A stretch of DNA of 64,000 bases, taken from the NCBI GenBank assembly GCA_013141055.1, contig JABFRS010000001.1:186001-250000 (forward strand), given 5' to 3'. Made by a program: the position numbers and the translations under genes. Of the stretch, positions 53,567 through 61,979 are shown one piece after another. The stretch's first letter is position 1. Each line of letters starts with the position of its first letter. Below the pieces are notes generated by a model that saw nothing but the letters and a program-made list of their open reading frames with translations, was not told the DNA's origin and made no database searches. This DNA is from Cyclobacteriaceae bacterium. Its GTDB lineage: Bacteria > Bacteroidota > Bacteroidia > Cytophagales > Cyclobacteriaceae.

Positions 53567-54115
53567 TTATGGTTTAGGTTGATAGGTAGCGTTGACGTCA
53601 ATTTCAATGGTTTCTGCAATCTTTCCCGCTACAAGCGCAGGGATCTCAATCTTGTAGTCGGCAAGTTTTATGGTAAATAACCCTTTGAGTGAAATTGAGC
53701 CTTTCAGAATCGTGAGTTCACCCGCTGTCTGCACGTGCTGTTTCACTCCATGCATGGTGAGGTCGCCTTCCACTGTGGCAGGATAACGTCCATCTTTTTT
53801 AAAGTCAACTTTTGCAAGGTTTGTGATCTTACCCTGAAAAGTAGATTTTGGAAACTTGTTGGACTCCATATAATTTTCATTAAAATGTTCCTCCATTAGC
53901 GCGCGGTCAAAATGAAAGCTCTTTACCAAAACAGCAAACCCCACCTCTCCTGTACCCGTATTTAAAATGCTTGTTACCTCGTTGTTGGTGCCATCGATAT
54001 TCTCCATGTTGGTCTTTGAAAAGAAAGAGACTTTGGCACTTCGGGTCATATATAATTGAGCAAATGCGGTAGCGCATTGAATCAGGAGAGCCGATAGAAA
54101 TATTACCTTTTTCAT
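53567..54115 (-). CDS. YceI family periplasmic protein
   Basis: A 182-residue protein with a signal peptide (MKKVIFLSALLIQCATAFAQ). The YceI lipocalin-like fold shows in FHFDRALMEEHFNENYMES, STFQGKITNL, VEGDLTMHGVKQHV and VEIDVNATY. YceI proteins bind isoprenoid quinones or related lipids. It lies 2 bp upstream of the DUF5777 gene and is probably translationally coupled. Confidence 0.92.
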   Translation of the reverse strand: MKKVIFLSALLIQCATAFAQLYMTRSAKVSFFSKTNMENIDGTNNEVTSILNTGTGEVGFAVLVKSFHFDRALMEEHFNENYMESNKFPKSTFQGKITNLAKVDFKKDGRYPATVEGDLTMHGVKQHVQTAGELTILKGSISLKGLFTIKLADYKIEIPALVAGKIAETIEIDVNATYQPKP

Positions 54116-54144
54116 ATTATTCTTCTTTTAATGTTGGGCTTTTT

Positions 54145-54531
54145 TTAATTGTTTAACGCGCCTGCTGTAATCCAGTCCTGTATTTGCTTAATCTGACAGG
54201 CCGACATTTTATTTCCTCCTTTCGGCATTGGCGAAAAGCCTCCTGTATAATTGATGCTGCCGATCAAGCTTCCCGACTTGACATATTTGGATACTTCCAG
54301 ATAAGTGTCCAGCTTAATGCCACCCGACGGCGATGTTCCTCCATGACAGTTGTTGCAGTTGGTCGTCAACATGGGTAGCACTGTTGCATTGAAGGTTGGA
54401 TTAGTAACTGCTACACACGTTGCCTCACCGGGATACAATATTTTTTCCTTGTCGTAATAGCATCCTGAGACAAGCATAAAAAGAAATACTGCTAATAAGT
54501 GTGAACAGAACATGGACGATTGATATCTCAT
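54145..54531 (-). CDS. Monoheme c-type cytochrome lipoprotein
   Basis: A 128-residue lipoprotein (signal ending MLVSGCYYD). One heme motif CNNCHGG is in MLTTNCNNCHGGTSPSG; the probable Met ligand is in FSPMPKGGNK. The protein resembles the second heme region of the neighbouring larger cytochrome (SAMPKGGKLSDCQI), so the two are probably duplicates. It transfers electrons in the periplasm. It is 1 bp after the larger cytochrome gene. Confidence 0.88.
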   Translation of the reverse strand: MRYQSSMFCSHLLAVFLFMLVSGCYYDKEKILYPGEATCVAVTNPTFNATVLPMLTTNCNNCHGGTSPSGGIKLDTYLEVSKYVKSGSLIGSINYTGGFSPMPKGGNKMSACQIKQIQDWITAGALNN

Positions 54532-54532
54532 A

Positions 54533-55246
54533 CTAGTTATTTAAGGCCCCTGCTGCAATCCAGTTTTTAAGTTGGGTAATCTGACAATCCGAAAGTTTGC
54601 CGCCTTTTGGCATCGCTGAAAAGCCTGTAGCCTGGGTTACACTTCCTATCAGTTTTCCATTTGATACTTGGGTCTTTATGTTGGCATAGGTTGCGAGATC
54701 TATGTTACCGCCGAGTGATCTCGAATTATGACACCCGACGCAGCTCGTCAGCAGCATGGGTTGAATGATGGTTGCGAAATTGCTTTTCGCAGGATCGCAT
54801 GAACAATTGCAGTTAACTGTATTCTTGGCTCCCTGATTGATCCATGCGGCAATTGAATCTTTTTGACTTTTTGAAAGCGGCGCTCCTGGCGGCATCAGTT
54901 CCTCGCCTGAAGCAAAAAGTACTTTATATAGTTTACTCCCATTGGCATTGCCTGGCGAAATTCCTCGCCTTACAATGTTTGCGTAATTATCCAGGACATA
55001 ACCTTCCCGTTTTGAATTGGAGTCATGGCATCCCGTGTTGGCACACGAAGATTGAAAAATGGGTAGCACACTGCTTTGAAAACAAATCGACCCTGTTGTC
55101 TCACAGCCCGGGGTAGTTGCCTGCCCTCCATTGAGCGCCGCGGGGTCGATAAAGGGTTGATGAATACACGAGTTAAGGATTACGACAAACAGCAGCGTGA
55201 AAATCAATACACCCTGTACGCTTCTCGAATGAAAATCGATTGTCAT
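54533..55246 (-). CDS. Diheme c-type cytochrome lipoprotein
   Basis: A 237-residue exported protein (lipoprotein-type leader with LNSCIHQP). The first heme-binding motif is CANTGCHDS (CX4CH, unusual); the second is CVGCHNSR (CXXCH). Each is followed by a probable Met-ligand region, ELMPPGAPLS and SAMPKGGKLS. The planctomycete-cytochrome-like YVLDNYANIVRRG and IDLATYANIKTQ repeats fit the family. It is likely a periplasmic electron carrier. Confidence 0.87.
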   Translation of the reverse strand: MTIDFHSRSVQGVLIFTLLFVVILNSCIHQPFIDPAALNGGQATTPGCETTGSICFQSSVLPIFQSSCANTGCHDSNSKREGYVLDNYANIVRRGISPGNANGSKLYKVLFASGEELMPPGAPLSKSQKDSIAAWINQGAKNTVNCNCSCDPAKSNFATIIQPMLLTSCVGCHNSRSLGGNIDLATYANIKTQVSNGKLIGSVTQATGFSAMPKGGKLSDCQITQLKNWIAAGALNN

Positions 55247-55256
55247 TTTGAATTAT

Positions 55257-55655
55257 TTATTTTTTAATAATCTCCGCTCTGCTGATCACAACATCGGAGA
55301 GGTACCCCATGCAAAATCCGCGAATGGTGATGGTTGAACCCATTTGAACATTCTCAAAGTGTTCAAGCGTACAGCTAACACCAAAGAAATCATCCTTGCC
55401 TTTCAGCACGATGACGGGCTTACTATCCTTGTTTTCAAACAGCATCCCAACCGTACCGGTCACTTCTACTATCTTATCCAGATATTTTTGATTACTTCCT
55501 TGTTCATCCTTCACATATTGAGTGAATAACTCCTGGGCCGTGACTATCAATGCCGTGTTTTCAAAAAGAGAGCGATGTTTTTTATTATAGAGATTGTAAC
55601 CGATAACGACGACTACCATCGTGGCAACAGCAATAATTGAAAGTGTCATCTTCAT
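55257..55655 (-). CDS. OB-fold (tRNA_anti-like) membrane-anchored protein
   Basis: A 132-residue protein with one N-terminal membrane helix (about residues 3-20) and an exported OB-fold of the tRNA_anti-like kind: EVTGTVGMLFENKDSKPVIVLKG and FGVSCTLEHFENVQMGSTITIRG. The ATG at 55653-55655 is chosen because GGAGG lies 5-6 bp before it, a rare clear Shine-Dalgarno here. A longer TTG start at 55679 is rejected. It is the first gene of the cytochrome/YceI/DUF5777 unit. Confidence 0.83.
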   Translation of the reverse strand: MKMTLSIIAVATMVVVVIGYNLYNKKHRSLFENTALIVTAQELFTQYVKDEQGSNQKYLDKIVEVTGTVGMLFENKDSKPVIVLKGKDDFFGVSCTLEHFENVQMGSTITIRGFCMGYLSDVVISRAEIIKK

Positions 55656-56066
55656 ATAATCCTCCGAATTGTTTTGCAATAACTCTAAATGAAAATTGAA
55701 TATTACTTTACTCCCGTAATAAAATGCAAATAGACGCCAGTCTACATTAGTAAGCGATGAAGTGAATTCATTTCAAGAAATAATTCAGATCAATTCTGAA
55801 TGCTTTCTGAATTTCTAATCAATCACTTATTTTGATCCGTGAGAGTGTTATTCATACAATAACGTTTGCAATCCTGAAGACTTCCTGAACGATCAAAGTA
55901 TTCATATTGACCCAGGTCTATTCATTCATCATTCCATTCATTCATCTTAACCTGAATATTATTCATTCAACCGAATCCTGAATTGGATTTGAAAAGCAAG
56001 TCTGCTGATTTGCTTCATCGTTGCTATCGACAGACGAAGGCAATGTGATCACCCTACTAACCTCCT
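55656..56066. other. Divergent intergenic region, 411 bp, repeat-rich
   Basis: Contains many ATTCATTC/TTCATTC units between about 55915 and 55970, and an ATTCAG-N7-CTGAAT inverted repeat near 55783-55801. The region probably carries promoters for the cytochrome operon (minus) and the SprB-repeat gene (plus). No gene is seen. Confidence 0.4.
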
Positions 56067-57620
56067 ATGATTATGAAGCCAACATATCTTCGTGTATCAA
56101 TGTTCATGATTTCACTGACTCTTGGCGCTTGCCTTCATGAGCCGGCTCCTACCTGCGAAGGAGTGGAACTCAAAGTTGAATTAATAAAAACAGATGCAGA
56201 CCCCGGGCAAACCAATGGAACGATCATTGTAATTGTTGATGGTCCCGCAAAATTCTTCACCTATAGCATTAACAACTCGGAGTTTCAAGCGAGCAATAAA
56301 TTTACAGGCCTCGACTCAGGGAACTATACCGTCACCGCGAAGAACTCCTGGGGATGTAAAAGCCATCTTGCGATTGCCATCAAGAAAGTCTATCAGGATC
56401 CGTGCGTGGGTGTCGTATTCAGCACATCTGCAATCGACGCTTCGCTTGGCAAATCTGATGGTAGTATTACCGCAACACTGACGGGTGGAACAGGCTATAG
56501 CTTCAGCTTAAACAATGGTCCTTTTCAAACAAGCAAACAATTCAGTGGTCTTCCAGCAGGAATTTATACCATCGCGGCGAAAGGAAGTAACGGATGTTCT
56601 TTTACCTCGCAGGCAACTATCGCCGATGTGAATGTGTGCGCAGGTCTTACTGTTGCTGTAACAGCAACCTCCACCAGTCCAGGTTTGAACCAGAGTAATG
56701 GTCAAGTCGTTGCCTCGGCTACAGGTGGTAGCGGATTTACATTTAGCATTAATGGGGGCGCCTTTCAAACTACCGGAACATTCAACGGCCTTGCTGCGGG
56801 AAATTATTCTATCACCGCAAAAAATTCCAATGGATGTACCGGCACAACTCAAGTTGCGATTGGCTCTACCAATCCATGTGTTGGCGTAACGGTTATGGTA
56901 ACAGGTACTGTAACGGGTGCCACCGTTGGTCAGTCTGACGGAAGCATAACGGCATCTGCCGCAGGGGGATCAGGGTTCACTTTTAATCTGAATAATGGAT
57001 CTTACCAAACGAATGGAACCTTCATTGGATTACCGGCGGGTAATTATACTATTGGAGCAAAGAATTCAAGCGGTTGCCTCGGCTCAGCAGCTTTCACCAT
57101 CAGCAGCGTTAATCCCTGTGCAGCGATTTCGTTGACAATCGCCAGCACGGTGGTTGCTTCCAACAATTGCGTGACGCCTGGTACGGGCACTATCACTGCC
57201 ACTGCTTCAGGATCTACCGGATTCATGTATAACATTAATAACGGGACCTATCAAAGTTCAGGTTTGTTTGCTTCGCTCAGCCCTGGCACTTACTCGGTTG
57301 GGGCAAAAGATGTCAACGGCTGCACCTCCTCGGTGAGTGTTTCAGTTGGTACCGTTCCGCCAGGAGTTAATTTTGCAGCCGTCAAAGTACTGATTCAAAC
57401 ACGATGTAGCGGCAGTGGTTGTCATACCAATGGGCAGTCACAAAAGGGCTTCAATTTTGATACGGACTGCAAGATTGTAAATGCCTGGAGTGGCATCAAT
57501 GGATCAACCATTACGGGGACACTAAACAAAATGCCGATATCTCCTCAGGCAAATCTGACTACTGCCGAAAAGCAATTGATTATCAATTGGGTCAACGCGG
57601 GACATGGATTCAGCAACTGA
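56067..57620 (+). CDS. SprB-repeat lipoprotein with C-terminal heme-binding segment
   Basis: A 517-residue lipoprotein (signal ending LGACLHEP). Five repeats of about 80 residues follow (about 30-107, 113-190, 191-270, 271-348, 349-427), each with GSGFTFSINGGAFQ- and LPAGNYTIGAKNSNGC-like cores, as in SprB surface repeats. The C-terminus has CSGSGCHTN (Cys447, Cys452, His453; a CX4CH heme motif) and a later KMPIS Met-ligand candidate near 489, like the cytochromes at 54.1-55.2 kb. It could present a heme at the cell surface. Confidence 0.8.
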   Translation: MIMKPTYLRVSMFMISLTLGACLHEPAPTCEGVELKVELIKTDADPGQTNGTIIVIVDGPAKFFTYSINNSEFQASNKFTGLDSGNYTVTAKNSWGCKSHLAIAIKKVYQDPCVGVVFSTSAIDASLGKSDGSITATLTGGTGYSFSLNNGPFQTSKQFSGLPAGIYTIAAKGSNGCSFTSQATIADVNVCAGLTVAVTATSTSPGLNQSNGQVVASATGGSGFTFSINGGAFQTTGTFNGLAAGNYSITAKNSNGCTGTTQVAIGSTNPCVGVTVMVTGTVTGATVGQSDGSITASAAGGSGFTFNLNNGSYQTNGTFIGLPAGNYTIGAKNSSGCLGSAAFTISSVNPCAAISLTIASTVVASNNCVTPGTGTITATASGSTGFMYNINNGTYQSSGLFASLSPGTYSVGAKDVNGCTSSVSVSVGTVPPGVNFAAVKVLIQTRCSGSGCHTNGQSQKGFNFDTDCKIVNAWSGINGSTITGTLNKMPISPQANLTTAEKQLIINWVNAGHGFSN

Positions 57621-57640
57621 TATCCTGTATCATGTCAACT

Positions 57641-58300
57641 TTACTTTCTCCCGTGGATCATTCTGGAAACAATACCCTGATATTTTCCCATATCGGCCAT
57701 GATGACGCCAATGAGATGAATGAGGATGTAAGCATAGACTGCGTATTGAAGAAATTCATGCACCTCTTTGATCGCTTCGTGAAAAGGCTTGAGAAAGCCG
57801 GCATCTTCAAACGCCAGTCCCAAACCAGTTAATCCCATTAAAAAGAAAATGATATAGAATAGTAGATAGCCGGATTTCACAGAAAGATAGTGGCGCCGAT
57901 CCTGATGTTCGGAAGATTTCGGAATGACCCCAAGAGCATTCTTAATTTTACTAACTAACCGATCGTCTTTTGCACGGGCGATTTCAATTATGATCCTTGA
58001 TAGCAGCAAAAAGCACAATCCATAACCGACCCATTTGTGAGCCATCCATAGCTTGTCACTGTATTCATGCGCCACGGCCCTTGCCTGATCGCTGGTTACT
58101 TCAATTCCTTTTCGTTGAAGCTGTTCCTGAACCATTTCTATATTATTTCGTGTCCTGAACATGGTGGATCCGAACAGCACAAGAACGATCGAAGCTGTGA
58201 TGGTGATGGCTGTTAACCAGTGCCAAAGCCGGAGTACTCCAGAGTAAGGCTGGTTGAATGAAATTTCGTTTTTAACTTCATGGGTATTTTCACTGGCCAT
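57641..58300 (-). CDS. Cytochrome b561/b6-type membrane protein
   Basis: A 219-residue protein with four hydrophobic segments and histidines suited for heme b: RLWHWLTAITI, MAHKWVGYGL, VHEFLQYAVYAYILIHLIGV. This matches the cytochrome b/b6 domain group (Ni-Fe hydrogenase b-type, b561). It would pass electrons between quinone and periplasmic cytochromes. It is convergent with the SprB-repeat gene, and lies 12 bp downstream of the sensor kinase gene. Confidence 0.87.
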   Translation of the reverse strand: MASENTHEVKNEISFNQPYSGVLRLWHWLTAITITASIVLVLFGSTMFRTRNNIEMVQEQLQRKGIEVTSDQARAVAHEYSDKLWMAHKWVGYGLCFLLLSRIIIEIARAKDDRLVSKIKNALGVIPKSSEHQDRRHYLSVKSGYLLFYIIFFLMGLTGLGLAFEDAGFLKPFHEAIKEVHEFLQYAVYAYILIHLIGVIMADMGKYQGIVSRMIHGRK

Positions 58301-58312
58301 ACTTGAAAGGGT

Positions 58313-59578
58313 TTAGTTTTGGAACTGAATGGTGAAACAGTGTGTGGTATTGATGTATGAATATTCAATCCGAAAGCCGCTGACATCACATATTTTCTTA
58401 ATGATCGACATTCCAAGTCCGCTGCCCAGGGTTGTTTTTGACTCGCGGTGGAATCGTTGAAAGATTTTATCTGGCTGCTCCAGTGGGGGTCCACTGTTAT
58501 TGACCTTGAGTTGAGAAGCAGAGACCTCGATTGTTACAGAGCCAGATTCGGGCGTGTGACGAATAGCATTCGAAATAAGGTTACTGGCTAATACTTCCAG
58601 GAGAATCGGATTCGCTGTAAGTAGTAAGGGTTGAACAATGTCTATCTTAATTCGGAGTCGCTTTTCCTCAGCCTGCCGACGATAGGTTTCAATAGACTTA
58701 TCAATTAGGCTAGCAAGCTCAATTTTTTCCAGGTCAAAGAACTGCCTGTTTTCAATTTTTGACAACAATAGAAGATTCTTGTTAAGACGCGTGATGCGAT
58801 CGAGGGCATCGAACAAGGAACCTACCAGTTCGGCCTGTTCCTCAGTAAGCTCTTTCGTTTGGGCGAGCAACTCCAATTTGGACTTGCAGATAGCCAAAGG
58901 TGTTTGCAGTTCATGTGACGCATTCTCGGTAAATTCCTTTTGACTAAAGAAAGTCTCCTGGCTCTTCTGGACAAGTTGCATTAATACAAGACCAAGATCT
59001 CTAAACTCTGCCGTAGAACTTGGGGGCAATTCCAATGCATTGCCCTGATCGATTTTATATTTTTTAAGACGATCCAGAATCAGATAAAATGGACCCCAAA
59101 CGGTTTTAGTAAGGCGACGGTTGATAAAAATAAGGCCACCTACCAGTAAACCAAGCATGAGGAGTTGTATACTCATAATGGCTCCGATCAAGCGAGTGCT
59201 ATTGAGTAGCGACTCCTTTATTTGAAGTTCGTAGTTACGACCATCCACGGTAACGCCTGTCCTGAATATCCGATGAGGGACAACCGCTGCGGCACTACTA
59301 TCATACCGTCCTTGCGTGAAGAGCGAATCATTAGCAGGAAGAACCTCAACAGGAACTAGCGTAAATTCCTTATTCATGAGGCGATAGAACTCAATACTTT
59401 CCTTCGTATTTATATATGCCAGGGATTGGCTAAAATCTCTTTTATGTGCAATGAGTTCATCATCCCTGTCATGTTCAATTAAATATTTAATTGAAAAATA
59501 AAATAACGGGGTGCACGATAATACCAGGAGTATTGAATACTGAAGATAGTTTTTAATAGTGCGGTTTAACAACTTCAT
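58313..59578 (-). CDS. Sensor histidine kinase
   Basis: A 421-residue membrane kinase. It has helix 1 (about 13-33), a periplasmic loop, helix 2 (about 131-152), then the phosphoacceptor His222 in TENASHELQTPLAI and the ATPase domain with N box NAIRHTPESG and G2 box GSGLGMSIIKKI. The partner is the response regulator upstream, which overlaps it by 4 bp. The signal is unknown; context suggests a redox or metal cue. Confidence 0.93.
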   Translation of the reverse strand: MKLLNRTIKNYLQYSILLVLSCTPLFYFSIKYLIEHDRDDELIAHKRDFSQSLAYINTKESIEFYRLMNKEFTLVPVEVLPANDSLFTQGRYDSSAAAVVPHRIFRTGVTVDGRNYELQIKESLLNSTRLIGAIMSIQLLMLGLLVGGLIFINRRLTKTVWGPFYLILDRLKKYKIDQGNALELPPSSTAEFRDLGLVLMQLVQKSQETFFSQKEFTENASHELQTPLAICKSKLELLAQTKELTEEQAELVGSLFDALDRITRLNKNLLLLSKIENRQFFDLEKIELASLIDKSIETYRRQAEEKRLRIKIDIVQPLLLTANPILLEVLASNLISNAIRHTPESGSVTIEVSASQLKVNNSGPPLEQPDKIFQRFHRESKTTLGSGLGMSIIKKICDVSGFRIEYSYINTTHCFTIQFQN

Positions 59579-60249
59579 GCTTCGAACTTATACCCCAGAC
59601 CGTAGATGGTTTTAATATAATCCGGGCAGTGTGCTTCGGTAAGTTTCTTCTTCAGGTTCTTCATGTGAGCATAGATAAAATCGAAATTATCGAATACTTC
59701 TGCATCGTCACCCGATAGATGTTCTGCAATGGCATTCTTGGTAACGACTCTATTCTTGTTTGAGATCACAAATAAAAGTAGGTCATATTCCTTTCTGGTA
59801 ACGTCCACCACGGTCTTATTTACCTTGACGGTCTTGCTGAGGAGATCAATGGTAATTTCGTGTACTGAAATAGTATTGTTCCCATCAAAGCGTCGTCGTC
59901 GTATGACCGCTGACACACGTGCCCCCAGTTCTGAAAGATTAAACGGTTTGGGGATATAATCATCCGCGCCGAGGTTAAGACCCTTTATTTTATCATCCAA
60001 AGAGTTTCTGGCTGAGATGATAATGACACCATCCATCTTCTTTTCTGCTTTCAGCTCTTCCAAAATCTGCAATCCATTTCCGTCTGGAAGAGAAATATCC
60101 AATAGAATACAATCGTAGTCATGCGCCAGAATTTTTTCTCTAGCGTCGCCAGCGGTGTACGCTACTTCGCACACATAACTTTCCTGCCGCAGGTATTGGA
60201 CGATACTTTTGGCCATTTCACGCTCGTCTTCGACGATAAGTATTTTCAT
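59575..60249 (-). CDS. OmpR-family response regulator
   Basis: A 224-residue regulator with an N-terminal receiver (phosphoacceptor Asp51 in LLDISLPDGNG, Lys in IPKPFNLSELGA) and a C-terminal winged-helix DNA-binding domain (KEYDLLLFVISNKNRVVTKNAIAEHL, ending KTIYGLGYKF). Its last codons overlap the kinase gene. It probably controls the surrounding redox genes. Confidence 0.95.
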   Translation of the reverse strand: MKILIVEDEREMAKSIVQYLRQESYVCEVAYTAGDAREKILAHDYDCILLDISLPDGNGLQILEELKAEKKMDGVIIISARNSLDDKIKGLNLGADDYIPKPFNLSELGARVSAVIRRRRFDGNNTISVHEITIDLLSKTVKVNKTVVDVTRKEYDLLLFVISNKNRVVTKNAIAEHLSGDDAEVFDNFDFIYAHMKNLKKKLTEAHCPDYIKTIYGLGYKFEA

Positions 60250-60368
60250 AATGATTCGCAGTAAGTAACGTCATTTAAGTGTTCCTCATGATGCATTTAC
60301 ACACGAGTGGACACCAAAAATGATCCATGACTATAAAGGAACAGCGCAATTCTGAAACGAATCTGAAT

Positions 60369-60590
60369 TTAGTTGCAGCCGCAACCACCACCGTTCTTGC
60401 CGCCATTTGCGCCTGAGGCCCCTTCCCTGTAGAGTTGAAAGCTCGTTTCGAACTTTTGAATTTTTCGCGTGGCGAGCTCCATTTCCGAATCATTGAGATG
60501 CGCCTTCTGGTATTCTTTCACGGATACACAACTCGTAAGACCCGAAGACAGAAGCGCAACGGCAACAATAGTTTTCTTGTTTATTTTCAT
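60369..60590 (-). CDS. DUF4266 family small lipoprotein
   Basis: A 73-residue lipoprotein (signal ending LTSCVSVK). The family end is typical: SFQLYREGASGANGGKNGGG then CGC. It matches DUF4266, whose genes accompany ApbE and DUF3570 genes. The CGC tail may bind metal. It lies 4 bp after apbE. Confidence 0.85.
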   Translation of the reverse strand: MKINKKTIVAVALLSSGLTSCVSVKEYQKAHLNDSEMELATRKIQKFETSFQLYREGASGANGGKNGGGCGCN

Positions 60591-60594
60591 ACAA

Positions 60595-61536
60595 TCACGC
60601 AGTTAGGTTAATATTTTTAGAAGTATACAGTTGGTTGTTTTCATCGATCACGATGCAGGCAATATTTTTTACTTGATTAATAAGGCTTAATCCGGCTTTG
60701 ATCCCCATTACCATAATCGGCGTTGCCATTGCATCGGCTATTTCAGCGCTGGCACAGATCACCGTAACGCTCCTGATGCCGTGTACAGGATACCCGGTTT
60801 TTGGATCAATCGTATGAGAATACCGAACCCCGTCGATCACCACATACTTCTCATAATTTCCGGACGTAGCTACCGATGTATCTTTCAGTTGCAAGGAGGC
60901 AAAGGGATAATCCTTTTTCTCCGGATCAGCGATACCAACGGTCCATGGATGTCCCCCGGGTTGAGCACCCCACACCGTCAGGTCACCTGCCGCGTTGACA
61001 ATACCACTGGTAATGCCGGCCTTTTTCATCACTATTTTTGCTTGGTCAGCGGCATATCCTTTTCCAATTCCTCCAAAGCCAATACGCATTCCTTTTTCTT
61101 TCAAAAAGATAGTATGCCTTCCCCGGTCCAGGACTACGTTTCGGAAATTTATCAGGTGAACCATTTTCCTGGCGGTTCCTTTGTCCGGAAGCGATGTCAT
61201 ATTGCGATCAAAATTCCAAAGACTTTTATCCATAGAGCCATAGGTAATATCAAAAGCACCCTGTGTCAAAGCAGAGATTCGCAGGGACCTCTCTACGAGA
61301 CCAAAAAATTCCGGATCGACGATCACCGGGCTTATCCCTGCACTGGCATTAACACTGTTAGTCTGACTGTTCTCCTTGTAGGTTGTGAACAATGCTTCAA
61401 TACGCCTTACCTCTTTCACACCTTCATCAATCGCAGCAAGAGCAAGTGCCTCATTGTCTGCCACGGCTGAAAACTCAAAATGATTTCCCATGAGTTTTAA
61501 TCCCTTGCTGAAGACTTGAGTCATGTCCGTGACCAT
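60595..61536 (-). CDS. apbE: FAD:protein FMN transferase
   Basis: A 313-residue ApbE-type enzyme that attaches FMN to Ser/Thr of exported proteins. Signatures: EVRRIEALFTTYKENSQ, GGIGKGYAADQAK, VNAAGDLTVWG, DTSVATSGNYEKY, SHTIDPKTGYPV and MATPIMVMG. It lacks a clear signal peptide at this N-terminus. The start may be ATG 61536 or 61524. Its target may be one of the exported proteins in this cluster. It lies 2 bp after the thioredoxin-like gene. Confidence 0.93.
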   Translation of the reverse strand: MVTDMTQVFSKGLKLMGNHFEFSAVADNEALALAAIDEGVKEVRRIEALFTTYKENSQTNSVNASAGISPVIVDPEFFGLVERSLRISALTQGAFDITYGSMDKSLWNFDRNMTSLPDKGTARKMVHLINFRNVVLDRGRHTIFLKEKGMRIGFGGIGKGYAADQAKIVMKKAGITSGIVNAAGDLTVWGAQPGGHPWTVGIADPEKKDYPFASLQLKDTSVATSGNYEKYVVIDGVRYSHTIDPKTGYPVHGIRSVTVICASAEIADAMATPIMVMGIKAGLSLINQVKNIACIVIDENNQLYTSKNINLTA

Positions 61537-61538
61537 CT

Positions 61539-61973
61539 TTACTTTCCTGAAAGTGTTTGATTCAGATCTGCCAGGAATTTATCCTGGCTTGCAAATACGT
61601 ATCCATCCCATTCTTTCAGGACCGTTCCGTCTGCATTCAATAATAAAGTCAGCGGAAATTTGCCCATCGGATTATATCGTTCAGCCAAATCCTCATTATG
61701 TTTTGTCTGGTCCTTGGAGAGTTGATTTTTCCTGGATCTTGGAAAATCGGCACGAACCAGAATCAGATTTTTTGAAGCAACCGTTGCAAAATGTTCGCTT
61801 TCAAATACTTCTTTCTTCATCTTGATACAGGGCCCACACCAATCGGAACCTGAAAAATTCAACAAAATGTATTTGTCCTCCCTGACGGCACTAGCTTTTG
61901 CCAGTTCAAAATTAACCAGCCACTCTGGAGGTGTAAAGAATAACAATAGGATACTGACAATGATGAGTTTCAT
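61539..61973 (-). CDS. Periplasmic thioredoxin-like protein
   Basis: A 144-residue exported thioredoxin-fold protein with a signal peptide (about 1-15) and the active site DWCGPCIKMKKEVF. The late strand FPLTLLLNADG is typical of the DUF255/thioredoxin_7-like group. It is the second gene of the DUF3570-thioredoxin-ApbE-DUF4266 unit, probably keeping exported cysteines reduced. Confidence 0.9.
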   Translation of the reverse strand: MKLIIVSILLLFFTPPEWLVNFELAKASAVREDKYILLNFSGSDWCGPCIKMKKEVFESEHFATVASKNLILVRADFPRSRKNQLSKDQTKHNEDLAERYNPMGKFPLTLLLNADGTVLKEWDGYVFASQDKFLADLNQTLSGK

Positions 61974-61979
61974 TTTGTA

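Noticed and set aside
55915-55970. Repeated ATTCATTC units as a possible CRISPR or satellite
   Set aside because: Units are 4-8 bp without spacers; simple repeat only.
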